From assembly GCF_029960815.1 (NCBI RefSeq), contig NZ_JASBRE010000012.1:1-64000 (forward strand): 64,000 bases of DNA, in the 5' to 3' direction. The stretch is from Pseudomonas sp. AL03 (GTDB lineage: Bacteria; Pseudomonadota; Gammaproteobacteria; Pseudomonadales; Pseudomonadaceae). Below are positions 41,834 to 51,308 of the stretch, one piece after another; the stretch's first letter is position 1; every line of letters starts with the position of its first letter. The notes below the pieces were generated by a model. That model made no database searches. It was not told where the DNA came from and saw nothing but the letters and a program-made list of their open reading frames with translations. A program made the position numbers and the translations under genes.

Positions 41834-42911
41834 GCAGCGTTCCGGCATCCAGTCCCGGCACCGCATGGCCATTGCCTTCGGCAGTATCGGAGGCCAGCAA
41901 GGCGTTGATGATCGCTTCCTCCACCGCTTCGGTGGCGGCCAGGAACAACTCGCTGATGTGGTCGTTGTTGACCATGCTCAGGTTGTCGCAGGTCGGTGCG
42001 CCTTTGCCTTCATAAGCGGCGGGTGGCACGTGTTGGTTGCCGGTGGCGAAAGCGATGAAGATGTCACCGCTGTGGTCTTCATTGCCGCCGCCGGTGCGGG
42101 CGAGGCCGAGGCTGGCGCGCTGCGCGAGGCGCGTGCACTGGTGTGGCAGCAACGGCGCATCGGTGGCCAGGCAAACGACGATCGAACCCATGCCAGGATG
42201 CGGCAAGGACGCCTTGAGGAACGGCGAGTCGGCCTTTTCCATGTAGCGCCCGACCGGGTAACCGTCGACGCGCAATTCGTTGCGGATGCCGTGGTTGGCC
42301 TGGACGATAGCGCCGACGGTCCAGCCGCCCTGAGCACTGTTCAGACGTCGCGAAGCAGTGCCGATCCCGCCCTTGAATTCGTGACAGATCATGCCGCTGC
42401 CGCCGCCGACGGCGCCTTCACTGACTGGGCCATCCACCGCCGTGCGCAGGGCTTCGGCGACATGTTCCGGCTTCACGTGGAAACCGTTGATGTCGTTGAG
42501 CAGACCGTCGAAGGTCTCCAGCACCACGGGCATGTTCCAGTAGAGGCGCCCGTCATCGGGCTGGTTCTGGCGATCCAGCGTCACCAGCGCATCGCGCACC
42601 ACACCCAGGCTGTGGGTGTTGGTGAAGGCGACCGGACTGGTTAACAGGCCTGCCTCGCGAATCCATTCAAGCCCCGTGGCATCACCGTTGCCGTTGAGCA
42701 CATGGACGCCGGCAAAGCACGGTTGCTGGTTGGTGGAACCGGCACGCGGCTCGATCACGGTGACGCCGGTCAAGATGTCGCGGCCGTTTGCGGTGCGTCC
42801 TCGCACATTGCTGTGGCCGACCCGGACGCCGGGCACATCGGTAATGGCGTTGAGCGGGCCGGGTTGCAGTTGGCCGAAGTGGATGTTCAGGTCGCGGGCA
42901 CGTGGTTTCAT
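41790..42911 (-). CDS. P1-family aminopeptidase (DmpA/BapA type)
   Basis: The 373-residue enzyme is an N-terminal nucleophile hydrolase of the P1 family, cleaving D-Ala amides, esters or beta-peptides from the N-terminus. The family start NAITDVPGVRVGHSNVRG is present. GGGSGMICHEFKGGIGTASR includes the self-processing site, where the Gly-Thr-Ala/Ser region would yield the beta subunit. No signal peptide is seen, although some relatives are periplasmic. The ATG at 42911 has AGAGA upstream. A polyamine-type binding protein gene follows upstream on the same strand; joint transcription is possible, but a palindromic repeat separates them. Confidence 0.88.
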   Translation of the reverse strand: MKPRARDLNIHFGQLQPGPLNAITDVPGVRVGHSNVRGRTANGRDILTGVTVIEPRAGSTNQQPCFAGVHVLNGNGDATGLEWIREAGLLTSPVAFTNTHSLGVVRDALVTLDRQNQPDDGRLYWNMPVVLETFDGLLNDINGFHVKPEHVAEALRTAVDGPVSEGAVGGGSGMICHEFKGGIGTASRRLNSAQGGWTVGAIVQANHGIRNELRVDGYPVGRYMEKADSPFLKASLPHPGMGSIVVCLATDAPLLPHQCTRLAQRASLGLARTGGGNEDHSGDIFIAFATGNQHVPPAAYEGKGAPTCDNLSMVNNDHISELFLAATEAVEEAIINALLASDTAEGNGHAVPGLDAGTLLNALRLAGWPGEQV

Positions 42912-42949
42912 CGTTTCTCTCTTATTCAAAATAGTTATTGGCTAACGCA

Positions 42950-43115
42950 ATCCCTGTAGCAGCTGGCGAAGCCTGCGTTCGGCTGCGAAGCAGTCGTGAA
43001 TTCGGGGATTGCGGTGTTTCAGGTGGACCGAAATTTCAGGATTTACGACTGCTTCGTCCGAACGCGGCCCGAGCCGAACGCAGCCTCGCAAAGCTCGGCA
43101 GCTGCTACAGATTTC
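42950..43115. repeat. inverted pair of REP-like elements
   Basis: CTGTAGCAGCTGGCGAAGCC and GCGTTCGGCTGCGAAGCAGT on the left are mirrored on the right by AGCCGAACGCAGCCTCGC and GGCAGCTGCTACAG. The paired arrangement is that of a BIME, common between Pseudomonas genes. Confidence 0.82.
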
Positions 43116-43129
43116 GCTATGGCTTAGGT

Positions 43130-44233
43130 TTATTGACCGTTCTTCACTTTGCTCCAGATCCGCGTGCGCACGCGCTCGGTGGCGGGCGGCAGAGGCTGAA
43201 GGGTGAATAACGTGGCCATGGCTTCGGCCGACGGATACACGGCCGGGTTGTTGCGGGTGGCTTCGGCCATCAGGGGTGTCGCGCTGCGGTTGCCATTGGG
43301 GTAGGAGAGGTGATCGCTGATGGGGGCGATGACTTCGGGGCGCATCAGATAGTCGATGAAAGCCAGGCCCTGTTCCGGATGCGGCGCGTCCTTGAGCAAC
43401 ACCAGCGTGTCGAACCACACCGGAGCGCCTTCCTTTGGCAAGCTGTAGGCGATCTTCACGCCGTTGTTCACCTGTTCGGCATTGGTCTTGGCTTCCAGCA
43501 TCGCGCCGGACCAACCCACCGCCACGCAGATGTTGCCGTTGGCCAGGTCGCTGATGAACTTGGACGAGTTGAAGTAGGCAATGTGCGGACGCAGCTTGAG
43601 CAGAAGCGCTTCGGCCTTCTTGTAGTCCTCGGGGTTGGTACTGTTAGGTGGCAGACCGAGGTAGTGCAGGGCGACCGGCAACATCTCGGCCGGCGAGTCG
43701 AGCATGGCCACGCCGCACTGGCCGAGCCTGGCCAGGTTCTCTTCGTTGAACACCAGGTCCCAAGAGTCCACCGGCGCCTTGTCGCCCAGCGCAGCGCGGA
43801 CCTTGTCGATGTTGTAGCCGATGCCGTTGGTGCCCCACAGATACGGCACGGCGTACTGGTTGCCCGGATCATTGTTGGCCAGCTTCGCCAACAGATCAGC
43901 GTCCATGTTTTTGAAATCAGGCATCTGAGCGTGCGGCAGCGGTGCAAGGGCACCGGCCTTGATCAGGGTCGGCAGACTGAAATTACTGGCCACCACCACG
44001 TCGTATCCACTGCGGCTGGTGAGCAATTTGCCCTCCAGGACTTCGGCGCTGTCGAAGGTGTCGTAGACCGGCGAAATTCCAGTGTCACGCTTGAAATCCT
44101 GCAGGGTCGTGGGACCAATGTAGTCATACCAGTTGTACACGTGAACCGTCGCGCCCTCGGCGGCAACCGCCGATAGCGAGACTGACAAACAGGCGCCCAG
44201 TCCAAGATTGATATACGCGCGGTGACGACTCAT
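43130..44233 (-). CDS. periplasmic polyamine-type ABC substrate-binding protein
   Basis: The 367-residue protein has a signal peptide (about 1-26, ending LSAVAA) and a PotF/PotD-like fold: TVHVYNWYDYIGPTTLQDFK, LLTSRSGYDVVVASNFSLPT, VPYLWGTNGIGYNIDKVRAA and AYSLPKEGAPVWFDTLVLLK. It probably binds putrescine, spermidine or a related amine. No permease or ATPase genes are adjacent, so it must use a transporter encoded elsewhere, or have another role. It is divergent from a LuxR-type regulator that may control it. The start at 44233 follows AGGAG. Confidence 0.85.
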   Translation of the reverse strand: MSRHRAYINLGLGACLSVSLSAVAAEGATVHVYNWYDYIGPTTLQDFKRDTGISPVYDTFDSAEVLEGKLLTSRSGYDVVVASNFSLPTLIKAGALAPLPHAQMPDFKNMDADLLAKLANNDPGNQYAVPYLWGTNGIGYNIDKVRAALGDKAPVDSWDLVFNEENLARLGQCGVAMLDSPAEMLPVALHYLGLPPNSTNPEDYKKAEALLLKLRPHIAYFNSSKFISDLANGNICVAVGWSGAMLEAKTNAEQVNNGVKIAYSLPKEGAPVWFDTLVLLKDAPHPEQGLAFIDYLMRPEVIAPISDHLSYPNGNRSATPLMAEATRNNPAVYPSAEAMATLFTLQPLPPATERVRTRIWSKVKNGQ

Positions 44234-44344
44234 GATGCGGCACTCCTGGCCTGCTGCAGGCCGGTGATGATCAGGTGCCTGCAGCGTATCGGCCGGGAGT
44301 GGACTCACCCATTCCCATCATGGGTTACTCGAAAGGGGTAGTGC

Positions 44345-45121
44345 GTGGACGCGTTGTTGAAAGAATTACCGGTGCACCAAGGGCTGGCGCGGGTATTTGG
44401 TGCCGTGGGGCAGGACGGGTTCTGGCGTGCGCTGGTCGACACACTGCGCCTGCTGGTGCCGCTGGATAATGCGTTGGTCGCGGTGATGCGGGCCGGGCGG
44501 GTGCCGCGTCTGCTGATTGATTTCGACGCTAAAGGTGGCGCGGACGAGCATGAAGAACTGGCGGATTACAGCGCCGGCATGTACCTGCTCGATCCGTTTT
44601 ATCAGGCCGCCTGCGCCGGCATTGCCGACGGCTTGCACAGCCTCGATTCGGTCGCTCCTGACCAGTTCCAGCAGAGCGAGTACTACCTGAGCTACTTCCG
44701 TACCGTGGTGGGCGGTGACGAGTTGCAGTTCATGGTCAACGTCGATGGCGCCGTGCTCGGTTTGTCCCTCGGCCGCTCGACGCGGTTCAGCCCTGAAGAG
44801 CAGGGCCGCCTGCTCTGCGTGCGTGATTGGGTGCTGGCGGCGATGCGCCGTCACCTGCAATTGATGCCGCCGGAAGGTCCAGCCGCCGAAGCGGTGGCCG
44901 GGGATCTGGCGACCTTGCTGGATCGCTTCGACGCGCGCCTGTCGGTGCGGGAAATCGAAACGGCGCGACTGATTCTCCAGGGCTTCTCAAGCAAGGCCAT
45001 CGCCCAACAGATGGGCATTTCCCCGGAGACGGTGAAGGTGCACCGGCGCAACCTCTATCACAAGCTCAATGTGAATGGGCATGGTGAGTTGTTTGCGTTG
45101 GTGCTCAATCCTCCAGCCTGA
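44345..45121 (+). CDS. LuxR-family regulator
   Basis: The 258-residue protein has a C-terminal LuxR helix-turn-helix (about 195-255: LSVREIETARLILQGFSSKA, IAQQMGISPETVKVHRRNLY). The N-terminal 180 residues do not show the conserved Trp/Tyr/Asp set of acyl-homoserine-lactone receptors, so it is not a clear quorum sensor. The start is GTG at 44345, with AAAGGG upstream. It is divergent from the binding-protein gene, which suggests a regulator of amine or peptide uptake. Its end overlaps the convergent methyltransferase gene by 17 bases. Confidence 0.83.
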   Translation: MDALLKELPVHQGLARVFGAVGQDGFWRALVDTLRLLVPLDNALVAVMRAGRVPRLLIDFDAKGGADEHEELADYSAGMYLLDPFYQAACAGIADGLHSLDSVAPDQFQQSEYYLSYFRTVVGGDELQFMVNVDGAVLGLSLGRSTRFSPEEQGRLLCVRDWVLAAMRRHLQLMPPEGPAAEAVAGDLATLLDRFDARLSVREIETARLILQGFSSKAIAQQMGISPETVKVHRRNLYHKLNVNGHGELFALVLNPPA

Positions 45122-46046
45122 ACACCAACGCCTTCAACCCGCATTCAACATCGGCGTCCGCAAACTCCGGCGGATTGTCCAGCCGTTGCTCGAAACGCAG
45201 GCTCGGTGCTTCGCGGGTGACGCCGTCGATGAGGAACTCCGGACCGAACGCCGGATCGTTCATGCACGCCAGAACCGTGCCCTGGAGGCTGAGCAATTCC
45301 GGCAGCCGACGCAGCACACGCTGGTAGTCCTTGGTCAGCAGAAAACTGCCTTTCTGAAAGGACGGCGGGTCGATGATCACCAGGTCGTAAGGGCCCTTGC
45401 CGATCACCTTGCCCCAGGATTTGAACAGGTCATGACCGAGGAAAGTCACCTTGCTCAAGTCGTGGCCGTTGAGCCGGTGATTGTCGCGGCCACGGCTCAG
45501 GGCGGGGCTCGACATGTCCAGATTGACCACGTGTGTTGCACCACCCTCGATGGCCGCCACTGAGAATCCGCAGGTGTAGGCGAACAGGTTCAGCACGCGC
45601 TTGCCCTGGGTGTTGGCCCGCACCCAGTCGCGGCCGTAACGCATGTCGAGGAACAGGCCGGTGTTCTGTTTGCGGCCCAGGTCCACCCGGTAATGCAGAC
45701 CGCCCTCGGTGATCGTCATCTCGTCGATCGCGTCCCCCAACAGCCACTCGGTCGTGCTTTGCAGCAGGTAGCGATGTTGCAGCAACAGCGTGTGCGCGCC
45801 GGATTGCGTCCACGCAGGCGATTGCGTGACGTCCATCAGCTTCTGTTTCAACGCGTCCAGTTGCAATGCTTCGGGTTCCTTGAACAGCGACACCAGCACC
45901 ACACCCTGCAGCCAATCGACGGTCAGTTGCTCCAGCCCCGGCCAGCACCGGCCACGGCCGTGGAACAGCCGACGGGTTTCGGCGGGGGCCGCTGCCAGGG
46001 CCGTCAGTAAATGGTCGTGGAGGGTGGAGAGGGCGTCTGAGTTCAT
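45105..46046 (-). CDS. class I SAM-dependent methyltransferase (RlmI/RlmK-like)
   Basis: The 313-residue protein has a Rossmann methyltransferase domain in its C-terminal two-thirds. RVLNLFAYTCGFSVAAIEGG is the SAM-binding motif I, and LVIIDPPSFQKGSFLLTKDY is the DPPS/F catalytic motif found in 23S rRNA cytosine/guanine methyltransferases. The N-terminal part is shorter than in RlmI and lacks a clear PUA domain, so the exact rRNA target is uncertain. It appears monocistronic. Confidence 0.82.
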   Translation of the reverse strand: MNSDALSTLHDHLLTALAAAPAETRRLFHGRGRCWPGLEQLTVDWLQGVVLVSLFKEPEALQLDALKQKLMDVTQSPAWTQSGAHTLLLQHRYLLQSTTEWLLGDAIDEMTITEGGLHYRVDLGRKQNTGLFLDMRYGRDWVRANTQGKRVLNLFAYTCGFSVAAIEGGATHVVNLDMSSPALSRGRDNHRLNGHDLSKVTFLGHDLFKSWGKVIGKGPYDLVIIDPPSFQKGSFLLTKDYQRVLRRLPELLSLQGTVLACMNDPAFGPEFLIDGVTREAPSLRFEQRLDNPPEFADADVECGLKALVFRLED

Positions 46047-46215
46047 CGGGCAGCGTCGGCAATGAGAAGGGGCGGCATTTTAAACACAATTGAGCAAACT
46101 CGCTCCCACAGGTTATTGGGGGGTAGTTATCACGTTTAATTTAACTTTACGTGAGGATTTAGCGATCTATCGGCTCACATAATCGGCTCCAACGATCAAC
46201 CGCCGGGAGCCCATC

Positions 46216-46832
46216 ATGTCGCCGTTACCTGCTTCACCCACGGTCAGCACCCATCCCCGCTGGCTACGGCTGACCCATTGGCTGAACGCCCTGGCGGTGC
46301 TGGTCATGGTCACCAGCGGTTGGCGAATCTATAACGCTTCCCCGCTGTACGACTTCAGTTTCCCCAAAACGATCACCTTGGGTGGCTGGCTCGGCGGGGC
46401 GTTGCAATGGCATTTCGCGGCGATGTGGCTTCTGGCCGTCAACGGTCTTGTCTACCTGATCATCAACCTCGTCAGTGGTCGTCTGAAGCGGCGCTTTTTC
46501 CCGGTTTCGCCGAACGGTGTCCTGCATGACCTGTGGGCGGGGTTGCGAGGGCGGTTGGGGCATGCCGATCTGAGTCATTACAACCAGGTGCAACGGGTGG
46601 CGTACCTGTTCGTGATGGTCGACATCACACTGCTGGTGATTTCCGGGCTGGTGTTGTGGCAGTCCGTCCAGTTTCCGCTGTTGCGTGAACTGCTGGGCGG
46701 TTACGAAGGCGCACGGCACGTGCACTTCATCACGATGTCGCTGTTGGTGGCCTTTGTCGCGGTTCATCTGGTGATGGTCGCGCTGGTTCCAAAAACGTTG
46801 TGGGCGATGATTGTCGGTCGCAAGGAGCCCGT

Positions 46833-46836
<4 letters not shown>
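46216..46836 (+). CDS. membrane cytochrome b subunit
   Basis: The 206-residue inner-membrane protein has four to five hydrophobic helices and the His residues expected of a diheme b-type cytochrome: RWLRLTHWLNALAVLVMVTS (helix 1), LQWHFAAMWLLAVNGLVYLI, and ARHVHFITMSLLVAFVAVHL (last helices). It should pass electrons between the quinone pool and the molybdopterin protein encoded next. Its stop overlaps the next start (ATGA). The arrangement recalls MsrQ-MsrP, but both subunits differ in length. Confidence 0.87.
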
Positions 46837-47618
<782 letters not shown>

Positions 47619-47689
47619 CGGTGCCTGGGTACTTCACCGCGCAGCGCTCGCTGCGCTCAGCCGCAACCTGTGCTTCAAGGAGTTTCATC

Positions 47690-47971
47690 ATGAAAAAGTT
47701 AGCGACCACCGTACTGTCCATGTGCCTGGCATTTGGCGCTGCCAGCGTGTTTGCCGCCGATGCAACAACCCATAACGGCATGAGCAACGACAGCATGAGC
47801 AAGGATTCAATGTCTAAAGACGCCATGCAGAAAGACACGATGAAAAAGGACGCCATGCCCAAGGATTCCATGAGCAAGGACACGATGAAGAACGACACCC
47901 TGTCCAAGGACGGAGTGAAGAAGGACGCGATGTCCAAGGACACCATGAAAAAAGACGCTCCGTCGTACTGA
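47690..47971 (+). CDS. exported pentapeptide MXKDX repeat protein
   Basis: The 93-residue product has a signal peptide (about 1-22, ending SVFAA) and then twelve consecutive five-residue units of the form M-x-K/N-D-x, such as MSKDS, MQKDT and MKKDA, ending PSY. The mature protein is nearly all Met, Lys, Asp and Ser/Thr and should be disordered. A methionine-rich periplasmic protein next to a YedY/MsrP-like oxidoreductase suggests a methionine-sulfoxide sink or metal-binding role, but this is inference. AAGGAG precedes the ATG at 47690. Confidence 0.82.
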   Translation: MKKLATTVLSMCLAFGAASVFAADATTHNGMSNDSMSKDSMSKDAMQKDTMKKDAMPKDSMSKDTMKNDTLSKDGVKKDAMSKDTMKKDAPSY

Positions 47972-48219
47972 TCCGAACACCGTCAAATGGGGGTATGACT
48001 TGAAGTCATGCCCTCATGACTTTTAATGGTTACAGCCCCGCAAACCCCCAGTGTTAAAAAATCGCAAACACAGCTCATCAACAACAAAAAAGAGCGTTTG
48101 CACCCATGACTAATCCTCACTGCCACGCCCCGCGCTCTTCGAACCCCGACATTTGTCACGCGACCTCCACGGTTCGCGTGCACTTCTGATCAACCTAAAT
48201 CCCTGAAGAGTAATGACTC

Positions 48220-48732
48220 ATGAAAGAACTCGACCTGTACATCGGTGAAGGCTTCGAAGGCCCTGGCGTGAATGCCGCGCACATCAACATTCTGATCGGT
48301 CCGCGCAACGGCCCGGCAGGGCAGGCGTTTGCCAATAGCCTGGCATCGCCAAGCCAAGGGCATTGCCCGTTCATGGTGATCGCCCAGCCGAACATTCCGG
48401 TCAAGCCGATGACCCTTTACGTCAACAAAACCCCCATCAGCAGTGACCTGCACGGCAACGCCACGTGGGGCGCGTCGCAGGCCGGGATCGCCAAGGCTGT
48501 GCTTGAAGCGCTGCTGGACGGCACCTTGCCGCCGGAAGCCGAAGACGAGTGGGCCATCGTGACCGCGAACTGGGTCAACCCGGCCTGCGACGACCTGGAT
48601 GCGGTCTACCTGAATAACTACAACGCCTGCCGCACGGCGATTCGTGCGGCGCTGACCGGCCAGCCGGAAACGGCGCAACTGGCGGATGTGGTCAATCACA
48701 TCAGCAACCCTTTCTACACCCCAAAAGCCTGA
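48220..48732 (+). CDS. Fae-like formaldehyde-activating enzyme family protein
   Basis: The 170-residue protein matches formaldehyde-activating enzymes: LYIGEGFEGPGVNAAHINIL, IGPRNGPAGQAFANSLA, and PNIPVKPMTLYVNKTPIS. The catalytic His of Fae is in AAHIN. In methylotrophs Fae joins formaldehyde to tetrahydromethanopterin, but no methanopterin genes are seen here, and Pseudomonas is not known to make that cofactor. It is therefore likely to act on another carbonyl or cofactor. It is the first gene of an apparent operon with aldo/keto reductase and aldehyde dehydrogenase genes 10 bases or less apart. Confidence 0.85.
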   Translation: MKELDLYIGEGFEGPGVNAAHINILIGPRNGPAGQAFANSLASPSQGHCPFMVIAQPNIPVKPMTLYVNKTPISSDLHGNATWGASQAGIAKAVLEALLDGTLPPEAEDEWAIVTANWVNPACDDLDAVYLNNYNACRTAIRAALTGQPETAQLADVVNHISNPFYTPKA

Positions 48733-48742
48733 GGTCCGCGCC

Positions 48743-49777
48743 ATGCAATACATTCGTTTGGGTCACTCCGGCCTGCAAGTCTCTCGCCTGTGCCTGGGCA
48801 CCATGAACATGGGCACCCCGGACTGGAAACCGTGGATCTTCGATGAGAAGAAAAGCGAGCCAATCGTCGCGCATGCGCTGGACAACGGTGTGAATTTCAT
48901 CGACCTCGCGGACTTCTACTCCGCCGGTGTCGGCGAGGAAGTGGTGGGCCGCATCGTCAAGCGCCTGGCCTGTCGCGAAGACCTGGTGATCACCACCAAG
49001 GTCGGTTACGGCACTCGCACCGGGATCAACGCCAGCGGTCATTCGCGCAAGCACATCATGGACGGCATCGATGCGTCGCTGAAGCGTCTGAACATGGATT
49101 ACGTCGATGTGTTCATGCTGCATTACTTCGACGTGAATACCCCGGTCGAAGAAACCATGAGCGCCATGAACGACATCGTGCGTTCCGGCAAGGCGCGATA
49201 CATCGGCGTCTCGACCATGCTCACCGGGCAACTGGCGAAAATTCTCATGGCCTGCGAGCGCAATGGCTGGGTCAAACCGATCAACATGCAGCTGCAACTG
49301 AACTGCGCCTACCGCGAAGAAGAACGCGAGATGATCCCGTTCTGCCGTGATCAGGGTTTGGGCGTGTCGGTGTTCAGCCCGTTGGCTCGCGGGTTGTTGA
49401 CCAGTGATGTGCAATCCACTCGCAACCAGACCGACTTTTTCACTCAGCAGATGTACAGCGACGAAGCTTCGTTCGAAATCGCCCATTCGGTGCAGCGTGT
49501 GGCCCGTGCTCGCGGCGTGTCCAACGCACAGATCGCGCAGGCCTGGGTCGCCAATCATCCGGGCGTGGATTGCATGCTCGTGGGCGCCGACACCACAGAG
49601 CAGTTCGACAGTGCCTTGGCAGCGCTGGAGACCAAACTCGACGCAGATGAGCGGTATGAACTGGAACGCAATTACACCCCGTGCGACGTGATCAACGATT
49701 ACACCGCCGGCAAACGTATCTTGCGTTCGGCCCGTCCGGGTCTGGAGCGCTTCAACCTGACTGAGGCTGTGGCATGA
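48743..49777 (+). CDS. aldo/keto reductase
   Basis: The 344-residue protein is a TIM-barrel NAD(P)H-dependent reductase. Visible motifs are GVNFIDLADFYSAGVGEEVV (catalytic Asp and Tyr), DLVITTKVGYGTRTG (catalytic Lys), VDVFMLHYFDVNTPVEETMS (His) and the cofactor-end segment RARGVSNAQIAQAWVANHPG. It resembles the YajO/Gpr branch. It starts 10 bases after the fae-like gene and overlaps the next gene by four bases, so the three encode a linked set, probably reducing or oxidising an aldehyde intermediate. Confidence 0.88.
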   Translation: MQYIRLGHSGLQVSRLCLGTMNMGTPDWKPWIFDEKKSEPIVAHALDNGVNFIDLADFYSAGVGEEVVGRIVKRLACREDLVITTKVGYGTRTGINASGHSRKHIMDGIDASLKRLNMDYVDVFMLHYFDVNTPVEETMSAMNDIVRSGKARYIGVSTMLTGQLAKILMACERNGWVKPINMQLQLNCAYREEEREMIPFCRDQGLGVSVFSPLARGLLTSDVQSTRNQTDFFTQQMYSDEASFEIAHSVQRVARARGVSNAQIAQAWVANHPGVDCMLVGADTTEQFDSALAALETKLDADERYELERNYTPCDVINDYTAGKRILRSARPGLERFNLTEAVA

Positions 49778-51207
49778 GCGCGCTGATCCGCAACGGCAAC
49801 TTCATCGACGGCCAATGGTTCAGCGGTGGTTCGACCTACTCGGTTTTCAATCCGGCCAATGGCGAGTTGATTACCGACGTACAAAAGGCCGGCTCTGAAG
49901 AAACCAACCGAGCCATCGACGCCGCCAACCGCGCTTTGCCGGCCTGGCGCAAGTTGACCGCCAAGGACCGCAGCCAGAAGCTCAAGCGCTGGAGCGAATT
50001 GATGCTGAGCAATCAAAAGGATCTGGCGACCCTGCTCAGCCGCGAACAAGGCAAACCGCTGGCCGAAGCCATGGGTGAAGTGGTCTATGCCGCGAGCTTT
50101 CTGGAGTGGTTCGCTGAAGAAGCCAAACGCGCTTACGGCGACGTGATTCCAAGCCACAAGGCCGATGCGCGGATCATCGTGGTCAAGGAAGCCATCGGTG
50201 TAGTCGCTGCGATTACCCCGTGGAACTTCCCGCTGGCCATGGTCACCCGCAAGGTTGGCCCGGCACTGGCGGCAGGTTGCACGATGATTCTCAAGCCGTC
50301 GGAAGAGACGCCTTTGTCGGCTTTCGCCTTGGCGGTATTGGCTGAACAGGCAGGCATTCCGGCCGGTGTGTTCAACATCGTTTCCGGCGACGCCGTGGCC
50401 ATCGGTGGTGCACTGCAAGCCTCCAGCATCGTGCGCAAACTTTCGTTCACCGGTTCCACCCGCACTGGCAAATTGCTGATGCGTCAGGCCGCCGACACAT
50501 TGAAAAAAGTCTCGCTGGAACTGGGCGGCAACGCGCCGTTCATTGTCTTCGACGATGCTGATCTGGAGGCTGCCGTGAAAGGCGCAATGGCCTCGAAATT
50601 CCGCAACACCGGGCAAACCTGCGTCTGCGTGAACCGCTTCTTCATTCAGGATGGCGTCTATGAAGCCTTCACCGGAAAACTCGCGCAAGCCGTTGCGGCG
50701 ATGCGGGTGGGTAGCGCGCTGGAGGGTGAAACCGAGCAAGGTCCGCTGATCAACGCAGCGGCGCTGGCCAAGGTCGAGCTGCATGTGGGCGATGCGCTGG
50801 AGAAAGGCGCCAAGTTGCTATGCGGCGGTAGCCGTCACGCACTGGGCGGCACTTTTTATGAGCCGACCATCCTCACCGAAGCCAACAGCGACATGCTGAT
50901 CGCTCAGGACGAAACGTTCGGTCCGGTGGCTGCGTGCTTCCGCTTCAAGGACGAGGCTGAGGTGCTGCAACGGGCCAACGACACGCCGTACGGTTTGTCG
51001 GCTTACTTCTATAGCCGCGACATCGGCCGGGTCTGGCGCATGGCCGATGGCCTGGAAGCCGGCATGGTCGGGATCAACGAAGGGATCATTTCCACAGAGG
51101 TGGCGCCATTCGGTGGCATCAAGGAATCGGGCCTCGGACGCGAGGGTTCGAGGTACGGTCTGGATGACTACCTGGAAATCAAATACCTGTTGATGGGCGG
51201 CCTGTAA
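49774..51207 (+). CDS. NAD(P)-dependent aldehyde dehydrogenase (succinate-semialdehyde type)
   Basis: The 477-residue enzyme is a complete ALDH. The catalytic Cys is in FRNTGQTCVCVNRFF, the general-base Glu in KVSLELGGNAPFIVFDDADL, and the cofactor motif in FTGSTRTGKLLMRQAADTL. The NTGQTCVC context is that of succinate-semialdehyde dehydrogenases (GabD), but other semialdehydes are possible. Its ATG overlaps the aldo/keto reductase stop (ATGA). A REP palindrome separates it from the MFS transporter gene that follows, which may still be part of the same unit. Confidence 0.9.
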   Translation: MSALIRNGNFIDGQWFSGGSTYSVFNPANGELITDVQKAGSEETNRAIDAANRALPAWRKLTAKDRSQKLKRWSELMLSNQKDLATLLSREQGKPLAEAMGEVVYAASFLEWFAEEAKRAYGDVIPSHKADARIIVVKEAIGVVAAITPWNFPLAMVTRKVGPALAAGCTMILKPSEETPLSAFALAVLAEQAGIPAGVFNIVSGDAVAIGGALQASSIVRKLSFTGSTRTGKLLMRQAADTLKKVSLELGGNAPFIVFDDADLEAAVKGAMASKFRNTGQTCVCVNRFFIQDGVYEAFTGKLAQAVAAMRVGSALEGETEQGPLINAAALAKVELHVGDALEKGAKLLCGGSRHALGGTFYEPTILTEANSDMLIAQDETFGPVAACFRFKDEAEVLQRANDTPYGLSAYFYSRDIGRVWRMADGLEAGMVGINEGIISTEVAPFGGIKESGLGREGSRYGLDDYLEIKYLLMGGL

Positions 51208-51223
51208 CGGCGCCAACACCCCC

Positions 51224-51255
51224 CCTGTGGGAGCGAGCCTGCTCGCTCCCACAGG
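51224..51255. repeat. REP palindrome
   Basis: CCTGTGGGAGCGAG (51224-51237), loop CCTG, CTCGCTCCCACAGG (51242-51255): a perfect 14-bp dyad typical of Pseudomonas REP elements. Confidence 0.9.
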
Positions 51256-51308
51256 AACAAAAGCTTTCAGTTTCATTTCTCCTTCAATAACAACAACTGG
51301 AGACGAAC

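Noticed and set aside
47750..47965. Possible CRISPR-like 15-base periodicity
   Set aside because: It is an in-frame pentapeptide coding repeat with a signal peptide upstream.
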